From assembly GCA_019636755.1 (NCBI GenBank), contig JAHBWZ010000006.1:248001-312000 (forward strand): DNA of 64,000 nucleotides, in the 5' to 3' direction. The notes beneath the pieces were generated by a model. It searched no databases. It was given only the letters and a program-made list of their open reading frames with translations, and was not told the origin of the DNA. Of this stretch, positions 9,101 to 17,536 are shown piece after piece. Both the position numbers and the translations under genes were made by a program. Numbering within the stretch: the first letter of the stretch is position 1; the number at the start of each line of letters is the position of its first letter. Source of the stretch: Phycisphaeraceae bacterium (GTDB lineage: Bacteria > Planctomycetota > Phycisphaerae > Phycisphaerales > SM1A02).

Positions 9101-10221
9101 CGATGTTCACGCGGGTCGACGTGGTGACCGGCTCGCGCGCGGACTTCGGCCTGCTCCGGCCGGTCCTCAGCGCCATCCGGGACTCGAAGAGCCTGGTCCT
9201 GCGCACCGTCGTCACCGGGACGCATCTTCTTCCGCCGCAGTGCACCGTCGACGAGGTCGCGGAGGCCTTCGAGATCGCGGCGACGATCCCGATGCAGGAA
9301 CCCGGCGTCACCGACCGTCCCGGTGATGCCGAGGCCCTCGCGCGCGGCATGACCGGGTTCGCCGCGCGCTACCGAGCCGATCCTCCCGACCTGGTCGTGG
9401 TCCTGGGAGACCGGATCGAGGCGTTCGCCGCGGCCGCGACGGCCGCGGTCGCCGGCGTGCGCGTCGCCCACCTGCACGGCGGCGATCGCGCCGAGGGCAT
9501 CGCCGACGAAGGGCTGCGCCATGCGATCTCGAAGCTCGCCCACCTGCACCTGGCCGCGACCTCGCGCTCGGTGGAGCGGCTGATCGCGATGGGCGAGGAT
9601 CCCTGGCGCATCCGCCTGGTCGGGTCGCCCGCCATCGACGGCCTGGTCGCAGTGCCGGCCCTCGACGACGCTGCCTATGCGTCGCTCGGTCGACCGGAGA
9701 TCGTGATCCTGCTCCATCCCTCGGGCGAATCTCCGGCCCTTGAGCGCACGCGCGCCGCGGACCTCGTCATGCTCTGCGCCGACCGGGGCCGGACGCTCGT
9801 GCTGGATCCGAACCACGACCCCGGCCGGGAGGCGATCCTGGCCGGCATCACCGATGCCTCCGCGCACCGCGCCATCCACCGCACGCCGCACCTGCCGCGA
9901 GATCGCTTCATCGGCCTGCTCCGGCGCATCCGCGTGCTGGCTGGCAACAGCAGCGCCGGGCTGATCGAGGCCGCCGCGATCCCGGTGCGCAGCGTGGACA
10001 TCGGGGCGCGCCAGGCCGGACGGGAAGCGGCGGGGAACGCGATCCGCGTGCCGTCGTGGGACCTGACGGGACTCGCCCGCGCCCTTGAACGGGCGATGGG
10101 TGAACCGCTGCTTCCGATACGGCATCCGTATGGCGACGGCCACGCCGGCGAGCGCGTCGCCGCGATCATCACGGCCGGTGGTCCGGAAACGTACCCGCTG
10201 GCGAAGCGGAACACGTACTGA
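9097..10221 (+). CDS. neuC: Hydrolysing UDP-sugar 2-epimerase, NeuC/LegG type
   Basis: 374 residues starting in an ATGA overlap with the NeuA-NeuB gene. The family splits UDP-GlcNAc (NeuC) or UDP-diacetamido-bacillosamine (LegG) into UDP and the free manno-configured sugar used by NeuB. Visible features are the N-terminal GSRADFGLLRPVL nucleotide-binding motif, DLVVVLGDRIEA, the HLHGGDRAEGIADEG active-site stretch and the C-terminal GNSSAGLIEAAAI loop. Length fits the family (about 370-390). It completes the minimal route from UDP-sugar to CMP-nonulosonate with the upstream gene, and the Maf protein is the likely consumer. No dehydratase, aminotransferase or acetyltransferase for legionaminate is in the cluster, so N-acetylneuraminate is possible, or the precursor genes lie elsewhere. 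Confidence 0.9.
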   Translation: MTMFTRVDVVTGSRADFGLLRPVLSAIRDSKSLVLRTVVTGTHLLPPQCTVDEVAEAFEIAATIPMQEPGVTDRPGDAEALARGMTGFAARYRADPPDLVVVLGDRIEAFAAAATAAVAGVRVAHLHGGDRAEGIADEGLRHAISKLAHLHLAATSRSVERLIAMGEDPWRIRLVGSPAIDGLVAVPALDDAAYASLGRPEIVILLHPSGESPALERTRAADLVMLCADRGRTLVLDPNHDPGREAILAGITDASAHRAIHRTPHLPRDRFIGLLRRIRVLAGNSSAGLIEAAAIPVRSVDIGARQAGREAAGNAIRVPSWDLTGLARALERAMGEPLLPIRHPYGDGHAGERVAAIITAGGPETYPLAKRNTY

Positions 10222-10399
10222 CACGGGTGGTCACCCGGCGCGGTGCGCGGCGCACGGCGAACGCCCGCCGGAGCACGGGACCGCGGCCCGTACCGGGGGG
10301 GTGACATGAACCGGTCACCGGGGCGCCGCCGTCAAGTCGGCCGATGGAACGTCCGATCTGAGCCGTACCGCACGATCGTGCGCACCCGGAGCACCGCCC

Positions 10400-11290
10400 A
10401 TGACGGCCGCCAGCACCGCCGACCAGACCGCACTCGTTGATTCGGCGATCCGCGGCATCAGCCACATCGCCACGCTGCCCGAGATCACGCTGCGCATCAT
10501 CGAACTGGTCGAAGACCCCTCGAGCACCGCGCAGGACCTTCACGGGGTGATCGAGAACGACCTGGCGCTGTGCAGCCGGATCCTGAAGGTGGTCAACAGC
10601 GCGTTCTACGGACTGCCGCGGCAGATCGGCTCCATCAACCGGGCGATCGTCCTGCTCGGCCTCAACGCCGTCAAGAACATCGCGATCGCCGCGAGCCTGA
10701 CGAAACTGTTCCGAGGCGGTGAACTCTGCCCCGGATTCTCCGCGCGGGATCTCTGGACGCACTCGATCGCCACCGGTGCCGCGAGCAAGCTGATCGCCGA
10801 TCAGCTCAGGCTCGGGCTGCCGGACGAGGCGTTCCTGGCGGGACTCATCCACGACATCGGCATCATGGTCGAGATGCAGGCGAAGCGGGACGGACTGATC
10901 CGCGTGATCGGCGAACTCCGCCTCGGCGCCGACGGCACGCCCGCGCACGACATGCGGGAACTCGAGACCAGGCTGATCGGCGCGAACCACTGCCACTTCG
11001 GCGCCGCGCTCTGCGAGACCTGGAAGTTCCCCAAGTCCTTCGGGTACGTGACGCGCTACCACCACCAGCCGGGTGAACTCCCGGAAGCGAACCGCGTTCT
11101 GGCGAACGTCGTGAACATCGCGGACCGCATGGCGGCACGGGCCGGCCTCGGGTTCCGTGCGGACCTGCCGACGCTGGACTTCGACCCGCTCACCCTCCGC
11201 GAGGTGGGGCTCACCCAGGAGTCCGCCGACGCCCTCGGCGCCCGCCTTCCCGACGCATACCGGGAGGTCGAGGCGACCTTCACCGGATGA
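10400..11290 (+). CDS. HDOD domain signalling protein
   Basis: 296 residues, ATG at 10400 with GGAG about ten bases upstream. An HDOD domain, a non-catalytic relative of HD phosphohydrolases, covers about residues 15-215. Recognisable segments are ISHIATLPEITLRIIELV, SRILKVVNSAFYGLPRQI, INRAIVLLGLNAVKNIA and GLIHDIGIMVEMQ. A C-terminal helical part includes VTRYHHQPGEL and a conserved-looking NIADRMA. HDOD proteins commonly act in signal transduction, often with two-component or motility systems, through protein contacts rather than catalysis. It follows the glycosylation operon after 178 bases, so it may have its own promoter. The partner is unknown. Confidence 0.88.
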   Translation: MTAASTADQTALVDSAIRGISHIATLPEITLRIIELVEDPSSTAQDLHGVIENDLALCSRILKVVNSAFYGLPRQIGSINRAIVLLGLNAVKNIAIAASLTKLFRGGELCPGFSARDLWTHSIATGAASKLIADQLRLGLPDEAFLAGLIHDIGIMVEMQAKRDGLIRVIGELRLGADGTPAHDMRELETRLIGANHCHFGAALCETWKFPKSFGYVTRYHHQPGELPEANRVLANVVNIADRMAARAGLGFRADLPTLDFDPLTLREVGLTQESADALGARLPDAYREVEATFTG

Positions 11291-11409
11291 GTCCGCGGCG
11301 GGACCGGTCGACCGGCAGGCCGGCGCCCGCGCATCGCGGCGCACCCGGAGGGACACGGCCATGCACGCGGAGCGCGGCGGGAGACTCGCAGCGTCTATCA
11401 TCGCAGCGC

Positions 11410-12096
11410 ATGGCCGAAAGCGTGATGGTCAACTTCTCCGATCCGCTCCCGGTCTTTCCGCTGGGCGAGACAGTCCTGCTGCCGCACGCCCTGCTGCCCC
11501 TGCACATCTTCGAACCGCGCTACCGCCAGATGGTGCGTGACTGCATGGCGCGCAACCGGCTCTTCGTGATCGCGACGATCGACCAGGCGCCGGGCCGCCC
11601 CTGCCGGGTCCGGGAGGCTGCGTGCGTCGCGCACATCATCGAGCACCAGGGGATGCCGGACGGCCGCGCAAACATCCTGGTCGGCGGCGTCTGCCGCGTA
11701 TGCATCGCCAGTTGCGTCGAGCCGACCGACGGGCGTCTCTACCACATGGTGCGCGTCCGGCCGACGGAGTCTCCCGACGACCCGCCGTCGGTCCCGCCGG
11801 ATCTCCGGGCCTCGCTCCGCGCCGCGCTCGACCTGCCGCGCCTCGCGTCCCTGCATCCGCTCCGCCTCCTGCACGGTCACGCGATCGAGGATGACATCCC
11901 GACCGCCGCGCTGGTCGACATGGTGGCCTCGGTCGTCCTGCACGGCGACGAACTGCGCTACGCGTTCCTCGCCGAGGCGGATGCCTCGCGCCGTGCCGGG
12001 ATCGTCACCCGCGAGTTGCGATCCATCGACGCGCTGATCGAGCACGCGGAACGGATCAATGCCCGCGAGTGGCCACCGGGTGTGAGCTGGAACTGA
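11410..12096 (+). CDS. Lon N-terminal (substrate-binding) domain protein
   Basis: 228 residues from the ATG at 11410. A start at 11287 is possible, but its 41 extra residues are arginine- and proline-rich and unlike the domain. The protein begins almost directly with the Lon-N (LON substrate-binding, PF02190-type) pattern: LPVFPLGETVLLPHALLPLHIFEP is broken here into LPVFPLGETVLLP and LPLHIFEPRYRQM. No AAA+ or protease domain follows, so it is one of the stand-alone LON-domain proteins found in many bacteria. Their role is not well defined; peptide or substrate binding is inferred from Lon. The next gene starts nine bases after its stop. Confidence 0.85.
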   Translation: MAESVMVNFSDPLPVFPLGETVLLPHALLPLHIFEPRYRQMVRDCMARNRLFVIATIDQAPGRPCRVREAACVAHIIEHQGMPDGRANILVGGVCRVCIASCVEPTDGRLYHMVRVRPTESPDDPPSVPPDLRASLRAALDLPRLASLHPLRLLHGHAIEDDIPTAALVDMVASVVLHGDELRYAFLAEADASRRAGIVTRELRSIDALIEHAERINAREWPPGVSWN

Positions 12097-12105
12097 AAGG
12101 CGCGC

Positions 12106-12621
12106 ATGATCGTGATCCAGCCGATTCCGGTCTCCCTGGCCTGTGCGCTGCTCGCCGGACTGCCGAATGAGTTCGTCCGGGAGACCACCGAGGTCCGCGT
12201 GACGACCCGCATCGAGTCGCAGATATTCTCCTGGACCATCGAGAATCTCGGGCCGGTACCGATCCGCCGCATCGCGTTCGAGATGCACTACGGCTATGAC
12301 ATCTCCGTTCCCGGCGGGTGGCGGTACACCTACCGCGAGCCGGAGTTCATCGCCTGGACCGACGAATCCGCCGCGGCGCTGCCGCGCGGCGCGCGCATGA
12401 CGATCCAGGGCCGCGCCGGCAGCGCCGGCGGTGTGCTCGGTCGCTCGGCCGCGACCGTGGAGACGCTCGCCGGTGACACGTTCAGCGTCGGCGACGTCCC
12501 CGTCCCCGGTCCGCGCTCGATCGCCCTGGTGGTCGTCACCGCCGGCACGGTCGCGGGCGTTGCGCTGACCCAGGGTGTCCTCGTGGCGCGCCGGCGCCGG
12601 CGGACGGTGCCGCGACGCTGA
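12106..12621 (+). CDS. Putative exported protein with PGP-type C-terminal sorting signal
   Basis: 171 residues, ATG at 12106 with AAAGG upstream. The N-terminus is mildly hydrophobic (IPVSLACALLAGL). The middle is beta-rich and contains YGYDISVPGGWRYTYREPEF. The last 40 residues have the tripartite layout of PEP-CTERM proteins: a short Pro/Gly motif (VPVPGP), one hydrophobic helix and the basic tail ARRRRR. PEP is replaced by PGP. It lies directly convergent with an EpsI-like/exosortase-like operon (43 bases away), which makes it a plausible substrate or partner of that system. The signal peptide is weak, so export is inferred. The internal function is unknown. Confidence 0.65.
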   Translation: MIVIQPIPVSLACALLAGLPNEFVRETTEVRVTTRIESQIFSWTIENLGPVPIRRIAFEMHYGYDISVPGGWRYTYREPEFIAWTDESAAALPRGARMTIQGRAGSAGGVLGRSAATVETLAGDTFSVGDVPVPGPRSIALVVVTAGTVAGVALTQGVLVARRRRRTVPRR

Positions 12622-12664
12622 TTTCGCCCGTCCGGGTCCGCCCCTCCTGCGGGCCGCTGCGCAC

Positions 12665-13429
12665 TCAGTCGCGCAGCGACGCATCCAGCGGGTAGTGCCT
12701 GTCGGCAAGTTCCACCAGCGCCTCGCGGAACAGCCGTGCGCAGTGCTCCAGCGCCGCGTCATGCGTCATGGCGGGCGAGCGGCGGATCACGGTCTCGATC
12801 TTCGAGAAGTAGGTGTACCGATCACCCGGCATGGCCATGAGGAGTCGCAGTCGCTCCCGGTCGTGCACGATGCGCCCGTTGTGATAGAACGCGTACGCCA
12901 CGGTCACCAGGTCGCCTCCCGTGGCGATGTCGAGCGTGCGGATGGTGACCGGCGAGTCCGCCCGCCCCGGGATCTCCACCGGCATCGTGTCCATGTTCCG
13001 GACCTCGCCCCCCGCCTGCCGGTAGCAGACCTCCGGCGTGTGCGGAATCGTGTCCTCCGGATCGCTGTAGTACGTCACGAAGAGCACCAGGTAGTGTTCC
13101 GGCCGCTCGTCGAGCCGCTCCTGCGGGAGCGTGTAGATGAGCGTGAACATCTCCTCCGTGCCCACCCACTCCGGCCCCGATCCGACCACGCGGATGTCCG
13201 GGCGGTAATGAAACGTCCGGATCGACGATGCGTCGAAGTCGTGCAGCGACACGCGCAGGTCGATCGGTCTCTTTCCGTAGCGTTCGGCGACACGGCGCAT
13301 CCCCGTGGGCACGACGACGGCCGCGATCAGCAGGATGACCATCGCCGTGATGAAGGTCGTCCGTCCGGAGGATGATCCCGCCGCCCGGTCCGTCCGGTCC
13401 GTCGCGGTGCGTGCCGTCGGGCCGTTCAT
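12665..13429 (-). CDS. EpsI/DUF3485-like exosortase-associated protein
   Basis: 254 residues from the ATG at 13429, overlapping the stop of the upstream gene as ATGA. One N-terminal membrane anchor (TFITAMVILLIAAVVV, about residues 24-42) precedes an extracytoplasmic domain. The diagnostic stretch HTPEVCYRQAGGEV matches the conserved H-x-PE-x-C region of EpsI/DUF3485 proteins. These are found next to or fused with exosortases in EPS/PEP-CTERM systems. The downstream part has VEIPG and a VAYAFYHNGRIV strand typical of the family. It forms an operon with the exosortase-like gene and the sulfatase gene. Its biochemical function is not established for the family; a role in processing sorted proteins or polysaccharide is inferred. 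Confidence 0.85.
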   Translation of the reverse strand: MNGPTARTATDRTDRAAGSSSGRTTFITAMVILLIAAVVVPTGMRRVAERYGKRPIDLRVSLHDFDASSIRTFHYRPDIRVVGSGPEWVGTEEMFTLIYTLPQERLDERPEHYLVLFVTYYSDPEDTIPHTPEVCYRQAGGEVRNMDTMPVEIPGRADSPVTIRTLDIATGGDLVTVAYAFYHNGRIVHDRERLRLLMAMPGDRYTYFSKIETVIRRSPAMTHDAALEHCARLFREALVELADRHYPLDASLRD

Positions 13430-14379
13430 GCCGTCCCTCCTGCCCCGCCCGTTCCGGGCGCCGCGTCCTCCTTCACCACCAGCGCGTCGCCGATCGCCAT
13501 CACCAGGGCCGTCAGCAGCGCCGTCAGAACGATCGACGCCGCGCCGGTCACCAGCCTGGGCGCCTCCGCCCACGGATCCGGCTCGAGCGTGACGGACCAC
13601 ACGCCCCACGCGGCGAAACGCAGGAGGTTGCTGAGCAGGAGGATCGGCCCGAAACAGAGCAGGAACGCGACGATCGCTCCGACCCCGCGCGGTCGCGAGG
13701 CGACCAGGAAGATCTGCACGGCCAGCCCGGCCAGCAGCAGTGAGGCCCCTCGCGAAGGTTCACCCAGCGCGACGACGCCATGACGGCCGCCGCGCTCGAA
13801 GAAGATGTCGAGACCTTCCAGCGTCGCGCTCACGCCCGGCAGCAGGTCGAGCAGCATCGTCGTCGCGTGCAGTGTCAGCGTCTCCGGCACGATGATGACG
13901 CGGGCGTAGTAGCGTGTTCCGATCGGAATGGCGAGCCCCAGCAGCAGGAGCAGCGGAACGGCCCGGCGAAGCAGCGGCCAGCCGCCCGCCGCCAGCAGGA
14001 TCCCGGCCGAGATCACGACGATGGTGAGGAGACGGATCTGCAGGTAATTGAAGGGCCATGTCGCCACCGCGAAGGCCATGATGCCCGCCACGATGAGGAC
14101 GATGCCCGCGGGCGAGGACCGGCCGCACCGCACGGCGCGGATGAAATCCGCCTTCCGGAGCCACACGAGCAGCCCCATGAGCAGGGGCACCGCGATCGCC
14201 TGGGCATTCTGCGGCTGGGTGACGGCGCTCTCCACGATGAACCACAGGTACTCTCGGAAGAGGAGCATGAGCACCGCACCGAGCAGGAGGACCCGGACCA
14301 GGACCGTTCCCGGCGCGGTGCTCCCGGCGGCATGATCGGGAATCACGGTCGGCGCCTCGCCGCCTGCGCATGCCGCCAT
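13426..14379 (-). CDS. Exosortase-family membrane protein lacking an aligned catalytic Cys
   Basis: 317 residues from the ATG at 14379, which shares one base with the preceding stop (TGATG). About eight membrane segments are visible. The C-terminal part follows the exosortase layout: LLDLLPGVSATLEGLDIF, then GVVALGEPSRGASLLL, then SNLLRFAAWGVWSV with the conserved N-x-x-R, then EAPRLVTGAA. Exosortases are membrane transpeptidase-like enzymes that cleave PEP-CTERM signals using Cys, Arg and His. By eye, Pro falls where Cys is expected (EPS for ACS) and Arg where His is expected, while the Arg of N-x-x-R is kept. The EpsI-like gene next door supports the family call. It may be a divergent subfamily or a non-catalytic relative. 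Confidence 0.75.
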   Translation of the reverse strand: MAACAGGEAPTVIPDHAAGSTAPGTVLVRVLLLGAVLMLLFREYLWFIVESAVTQPQNAQAIAVPLLMGLLVWLRKADFIRAVRCGRSSPAGIVLIVAGIMAFAVATWPFNYLQIRLLTIVVISAGILLAAGGWPLLRRAVPLLLLLGLAIPIGTRYYARVIIVPETLTLHATTMLLDLLPGVSATLEGLDIFFERGGRHGVVALGEPSRGASLLLAGLAVQIFLVASRPRGVGAIVAFLLCFGPILLLSNLLRFAAWGVWSVTLEPDPWAEAPRLVTGAASIVLTALLTALVMAIGDALVVKEDAAPGTGGAGGTA

Positions 14380-16460
14380 CACTCCGCCTCCGGCGGATCG
14401 CGCAGGTAGTAGGCGCTCGCGGCGCGGCCCGTCGAGATCGTGCGCCAGTGGCGGTACACGATGCGCTCGCGCGATCGGTTGGGCGGGAACTCGATGCGGT
14501 TCGCGTCGAACCACGCGCCGAGTTCCGCCATGACCATCGCACGTTCGGCGCCGGAGACCTCCGTCGGAGCGCGCTCATCCGGATCGGCCGCGAGATCGAA
14601 GCGAAGCACAGATCCAGGTGCCGGCATGTGCAGGTACTTTGTCCGCCCCTGCACGAAGCCGGACGGGCTGCGCGCATACCACGAGAAGAAGAAGAGTCGC
14701 CGGTCCGCCGGCACTGCGCCCAGCGCGTCGAGGCCGTCGAATCCTGCCCGCGTGATGTCCCAGCCGAGGAGGCCGAGCACCGTCGGCGTGAGATCCATCT
14801 GCGAGGCGGTGACATCGATGACCTCGCCCGCCGGCAGCCGTCCCGGCCAGCGCATCACCCACGGAATGCGCACCACTTCCTCGAATCCGATCCAGCGGCC
14901 GCGGCGCGACTCCGGCCGGAAGCCCTCACCGTGGTCGCCCATGACGATGATCAGCGAGTCGTCGAGGATGCCTCGCGCCGCGAGCCGGTCGATCACCTCG
15001 CCGACGAATCGATCACCGAACTCGACCGTCTGGGCATAGCGCCCGTAGGGGCCCGCGGCGGGCTCGATGCCCACCCACGAGGGAAGCACGTAGGGGTCGT
15101 GCGATACCGTCGTGATCGCGCCGAGCAGGAAGGGACCGGGCTGCGCATCGACCCAGTCGAACATCGGGTCGAGCATCCGGTAGTCATCGCCACTCGTCCA
15201 TCCCAGGTGCGCGCCCGGATCCTCCAGGTTCTCGCGGAACCACGCCCAGTCGAACCCGAGATTCGCAAAGAGACCCGGCACGCCCTCCCACGGCCCGCGC
15301 GCCATCTGGAAGAACGAAGACGTGTATCCGTCCCGCCCGAGGATCGTCGCAAGACTCTCGTACGGCCGGTCCACCAGCACCGACTCCACCGCATCGCTGC
15401 GCAGGTCCGGGGTCACGCCCGTGAGCGCGGCCCAGAACGCCTTGGTCGTGTGCGGCACTGGGCAGTACGTCGGCCCGATCTCCACGCCCTCGGCCGCGAG
15501 GCGCGCCAGCACCGGCGTTTCGATCGGCCGGCGTCCCGGCGCGGGCGCTCCCAGGGACGTCGCGCCGTGCGACACGCTCTCCAGCATGATGAGCACGACA
15601 TTGGGCCGTGGCTTCGATGCCGCCGGCGGCGCCAGGTCGCGCGTGCCCGTGGCCGGTATGTCGCGCCCCGGGCGGGCGACGCGGCCCGGCTCGATGGATC
15701 CGACGATGGTGCGCAGCGCGTGCCAGTGACTGCTGAACCCGATGGACTCGCCCCACACCGTCGTCGCCGCCGGCGCGGATCCGCTGACCTGCAGGGCGAC
15801 GGCGCCGCCGAGCAGCACCGCGAATGCGCCGGCGCGCGTCGCGCGCCGGCGCCGGGCGGGATGAAAGGGCGCCGGCCTGAGCAGGCGCAGCAGCGTCCAG
15901 CCTCCGAAGGCGATGATGACGAGCACCGGGGCGAGAATGCGCGAGCCGTTCGCGACCAGGACGTCGCCGAGAATCAACTGCGTCTCCCGGAGATCCAGCA
16001 GCGCGGCGCGGATGACGCTCGGCTGGATCTGCGCGCCGGTCGAGAAGAGCCAGCCCGCGTTCAGGACCGACCACGCGGCCGCGATGCAGGCGATGAAGAT
16101 CGAGGCGCGGGCAACGAGACGTCCGGGATACGCCCACGAGGCCGCCGCGAGCACGCACCCGAGGCCGGCGAAGAAGAACAGGTCGGCCACCGCCGCCCGC
16201 GCGACTTCGTGCAGCAGCCCGTCCGACACATGCGGTCGCGCGATGACGGCCTTCGCCGCGACGGTTCCCAGCCACGACACCAGCAGGATCACGGTCTCCG
16301 TCCGCGGCAGGACCCCGAAGAGCCGGGCGGTCCATGCCGGCGCCGCACCCGGCCGCGCCCGGCCCGGCGCCGACGGACCGATGCCATCGAGGGCGACATC
16401 CGGCGCCGCGGCCCCGGTGCCGACCGGCATGCGGATCTCCGTTGGAACACGCTCATGCAT
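14379..16460 (-). CDS. LTA-synthase-like membrane sulfatase/phosphotransferase
   Basis: 693 residues from the ATG at 16460. The N-terminal third has about five membrane segments. From about residue 285 an alkaline-phosphatase-superfamily domain of the sulfatase/LtaS type is seen: NVVLIMLESVSHGA (metal ligand Glu), VPHTTKAFWAALTG with the candidate Thr nucleophile, and the metal site IIVMGDHGEGF. Such proteins transfer phospho-alcohol groups (LtaS, EptA, OpgB types) or cleave sulfate esters outside the membrane. Which reaction applies is not readable. It is first in a three-gene overlapping operon with the exosortase-like and EpsI-like genes, so an envelope or exopolysaccharide modification role is likely. 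Its promoter should lie in the 367-base divergent gap before 16828. Confidence 0.85.
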   Translation of the reverse strand: MHERVPTEIRMPVGTGAAAPDVALDGIGPSAPGRARPGAAPAWTARLFGVLPRTETVILLVSWLGTVAAKAVIARPHVSDGLLHEVARAAVADLFFFAGLGCVLAAASWAYPGRLVARASIFIACIAAAWSVLNAGWLFSTGAQIQPSVIRAALLDLRETQLILGDVLVANGSRILAPVLVIIAFGGWTLLRLLRPAPFHPARRRRATRAGAFAVLLGGAVALQVSGSAPAATTVWGESIGFSSHWHALRTIVGSIEPGRVARPGRDIPATGTRDLAPPAASKPRPNVVLIMLESVSHGATSLGAPAPGRRPIETPVLARLAAEGVEIGPTYCPVPHTTKAFWAALTGVTPDLRSDAVESVLVDRPYESLATILGRDGYTSSFFQMARGPWEGVPGLFANLGFDWAWFRENLEDPGAHLGWTSGDDYRMLDPMFDWVDAQPGPFLLGAITTVSHDPYVLPSWVGIEPAAGPYGRYAQTVEFGDRFVGEVIDRLAARGILDDSLIIVMGDHGEGFRPESRRGRWIGFEEVVRIPWVMRWPGRLPAGEVIDVTASQMDLTPTVLGLLGWDITRAGFDGLDALGAVPADRRLFFFSWYARSPSGFVQGRTKYLHMPAPGSVLRFDLAADPDERAPTEVSGAERAMVMAELGAWFDANRIEFPPNRSRERIVYRHWRTISTGRAASAYYLRDPPEAE

Positions 16461-16827
16461 GGGGAGGAATCAGGATAGCCACGGTCCGGGACAGGTCCCC
16501 GGATGAGGAGATCGGCGGGCGCGTCCGCAGGCATGATCCCGACCGGTCGTTCGCGGGAGGGTGCGCCACCGCCGGGGCCACGCGGCGCACCTGGCCCGGC
16601 TGTCCGAAGCCGTCCGGGAATCGACACCGGACCAGCTCGGCGCGGACGGCGTTCCGGCATCGTTCTCCGGGCGGGTCCAGCGCGGGCGGTACCTTCGGGT
16701 CCAGGCAGCCTGCCCCGGCGGTGTCGGCCGGGGGCGGAGGGGACGGACGACGCGGAGGCGACCAGGCGCGGTCGTCGAACCCCGCTGCGGCAGACGACCG
16801 GACACCTGGTGCAGGAGGGACGGGACC
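16461..16827. other. Divergent intergenic region, 367 bases
   Basis: This gap separates the divergent sulfatase operon (start 16460) and the gene at 16828. Several long frames cross it on both strands, but they are arginine/glycine-rich and have no recognisable domains, so I treat it as non-coding. It must hold two promoters. I see no convincing -35/-10 pair in this very GC-rich stretch. An AGGAGG Shine-Dalgarno sequence sits at 16813-16818, at its right end. Confidence 0.5.
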
Positions 16828-17337
16828 ATGGTGCGTGATCGGATATCGGCCGCCCGGGCGAGGGAGGTGGCCCGGAAAGTCCACGAACTGACCGCGTGCG
16901 GGATGCAGTTCTACGGCGGGATCCTTCCCGAGTTCATCGACGCCTTGTATGACTACCACATCGGTCCCAGGACGACCGATCTCGCCGAGCTGGCGCGGAT
17001 CGGCGTACCGGTTCCACCCCCCGAGACACTGGACGACGCCGGGCTGCGCGCCGCGCTGCAGCGCGTGATCCACGGGCTCGCCTCGCTCAACGTCTTCCTT
17101 GCGTCCACGGACCACCTGACGGACCGCGCCCTGTACGAGCGCCTGGTCCACCAGGTCCTGCGGGAGCCGCGGGGCATCGTGCGCGACGCCGGCGCCTGGT
17201 GCGTGATCGACCTGCTCGGCCCGGGACAGACCGGCCGGCCCGCCGTCGTGCAGCGCGACACCACGCTCCCACAGCCTCCGGCGAGCCCGCCGGGGCTGCC
17301 GTCCGCGCACTTCGGCGGAGGGACGAACGACGGGTAG
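16828..17337 (+). CDS. Conserved-looking hypothetical protein, 169 residues
   Basis: The start is fixed by a strong AGGAGG Shine-Dalgarno about ten bases upstream of the ATG at 16828. Longer versions of the frame lack such a site. The protein is soluble and largely helical over residues 1-115, with aromatic segments CGMQFYGGILPEFIDALYDY and LASLNVFLASTDHLTD. The C-terminal 40 residues are proline/glycine-rich and look disordered. It has no signal peptide or membrane segment. I do not recognise the family. It stands alone between the divergent sulfatase operon and tRNA-Asp. Confidence 0.65.
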   Translation: MVRDRISAARAREVARKVHELTACGMQFYGGILPEFIDALYDYHIGPRTTDLAELARIGVPVPPPETLDDAGLRAALQRVIHGLASLNVFLASTDHLTDRALYERLVHQVLREPRGIVRDAGAWCVIDLLGPGQTGRPAVVQRDTTLPQPPASPPGLPSAHFGGGTNDG

Positions 17338-17536
17338 GCGGCACGGCGCCGATGCGGCGCCGACGCAGCCCCGTCCTCCGCGCAGAAACACGCCCTCGCG
17401 CCGGTCCGGGCTTCGACCGCGGTCTGAGCGAGCCCCCGGGGGCCGCGGGGAGGAACTCGGACGGAGGGGGCCTGGACGGAGGCAAGGGCGTCAGCGAACC
17501 ACCTGACAGGCAGGCTGGCAGGCTGGCTGGGCGAAG

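Noticed and set aside
11287-11409. Extended start of the Lon-N protein overlapping the HDOD gene
   Set aside because: The extension is basic and proline-rich, and the family begins a few residues after the ATG at 11410.
14370-16478. 702-codon plus-strand frame opposite the sulfatase gene
   Set aside because: It mirrors a clear membrane sulfatase in codon-position-complementary fashion and has no membrane or catalytic motif.
16813-17536. CRISPR-like or direct-repeat array near the CAGGCTGG units at 17510-17530
   Set aside because: Only a few short overlapping repeats with no spacers; chance repeats in GC-rich DNA.
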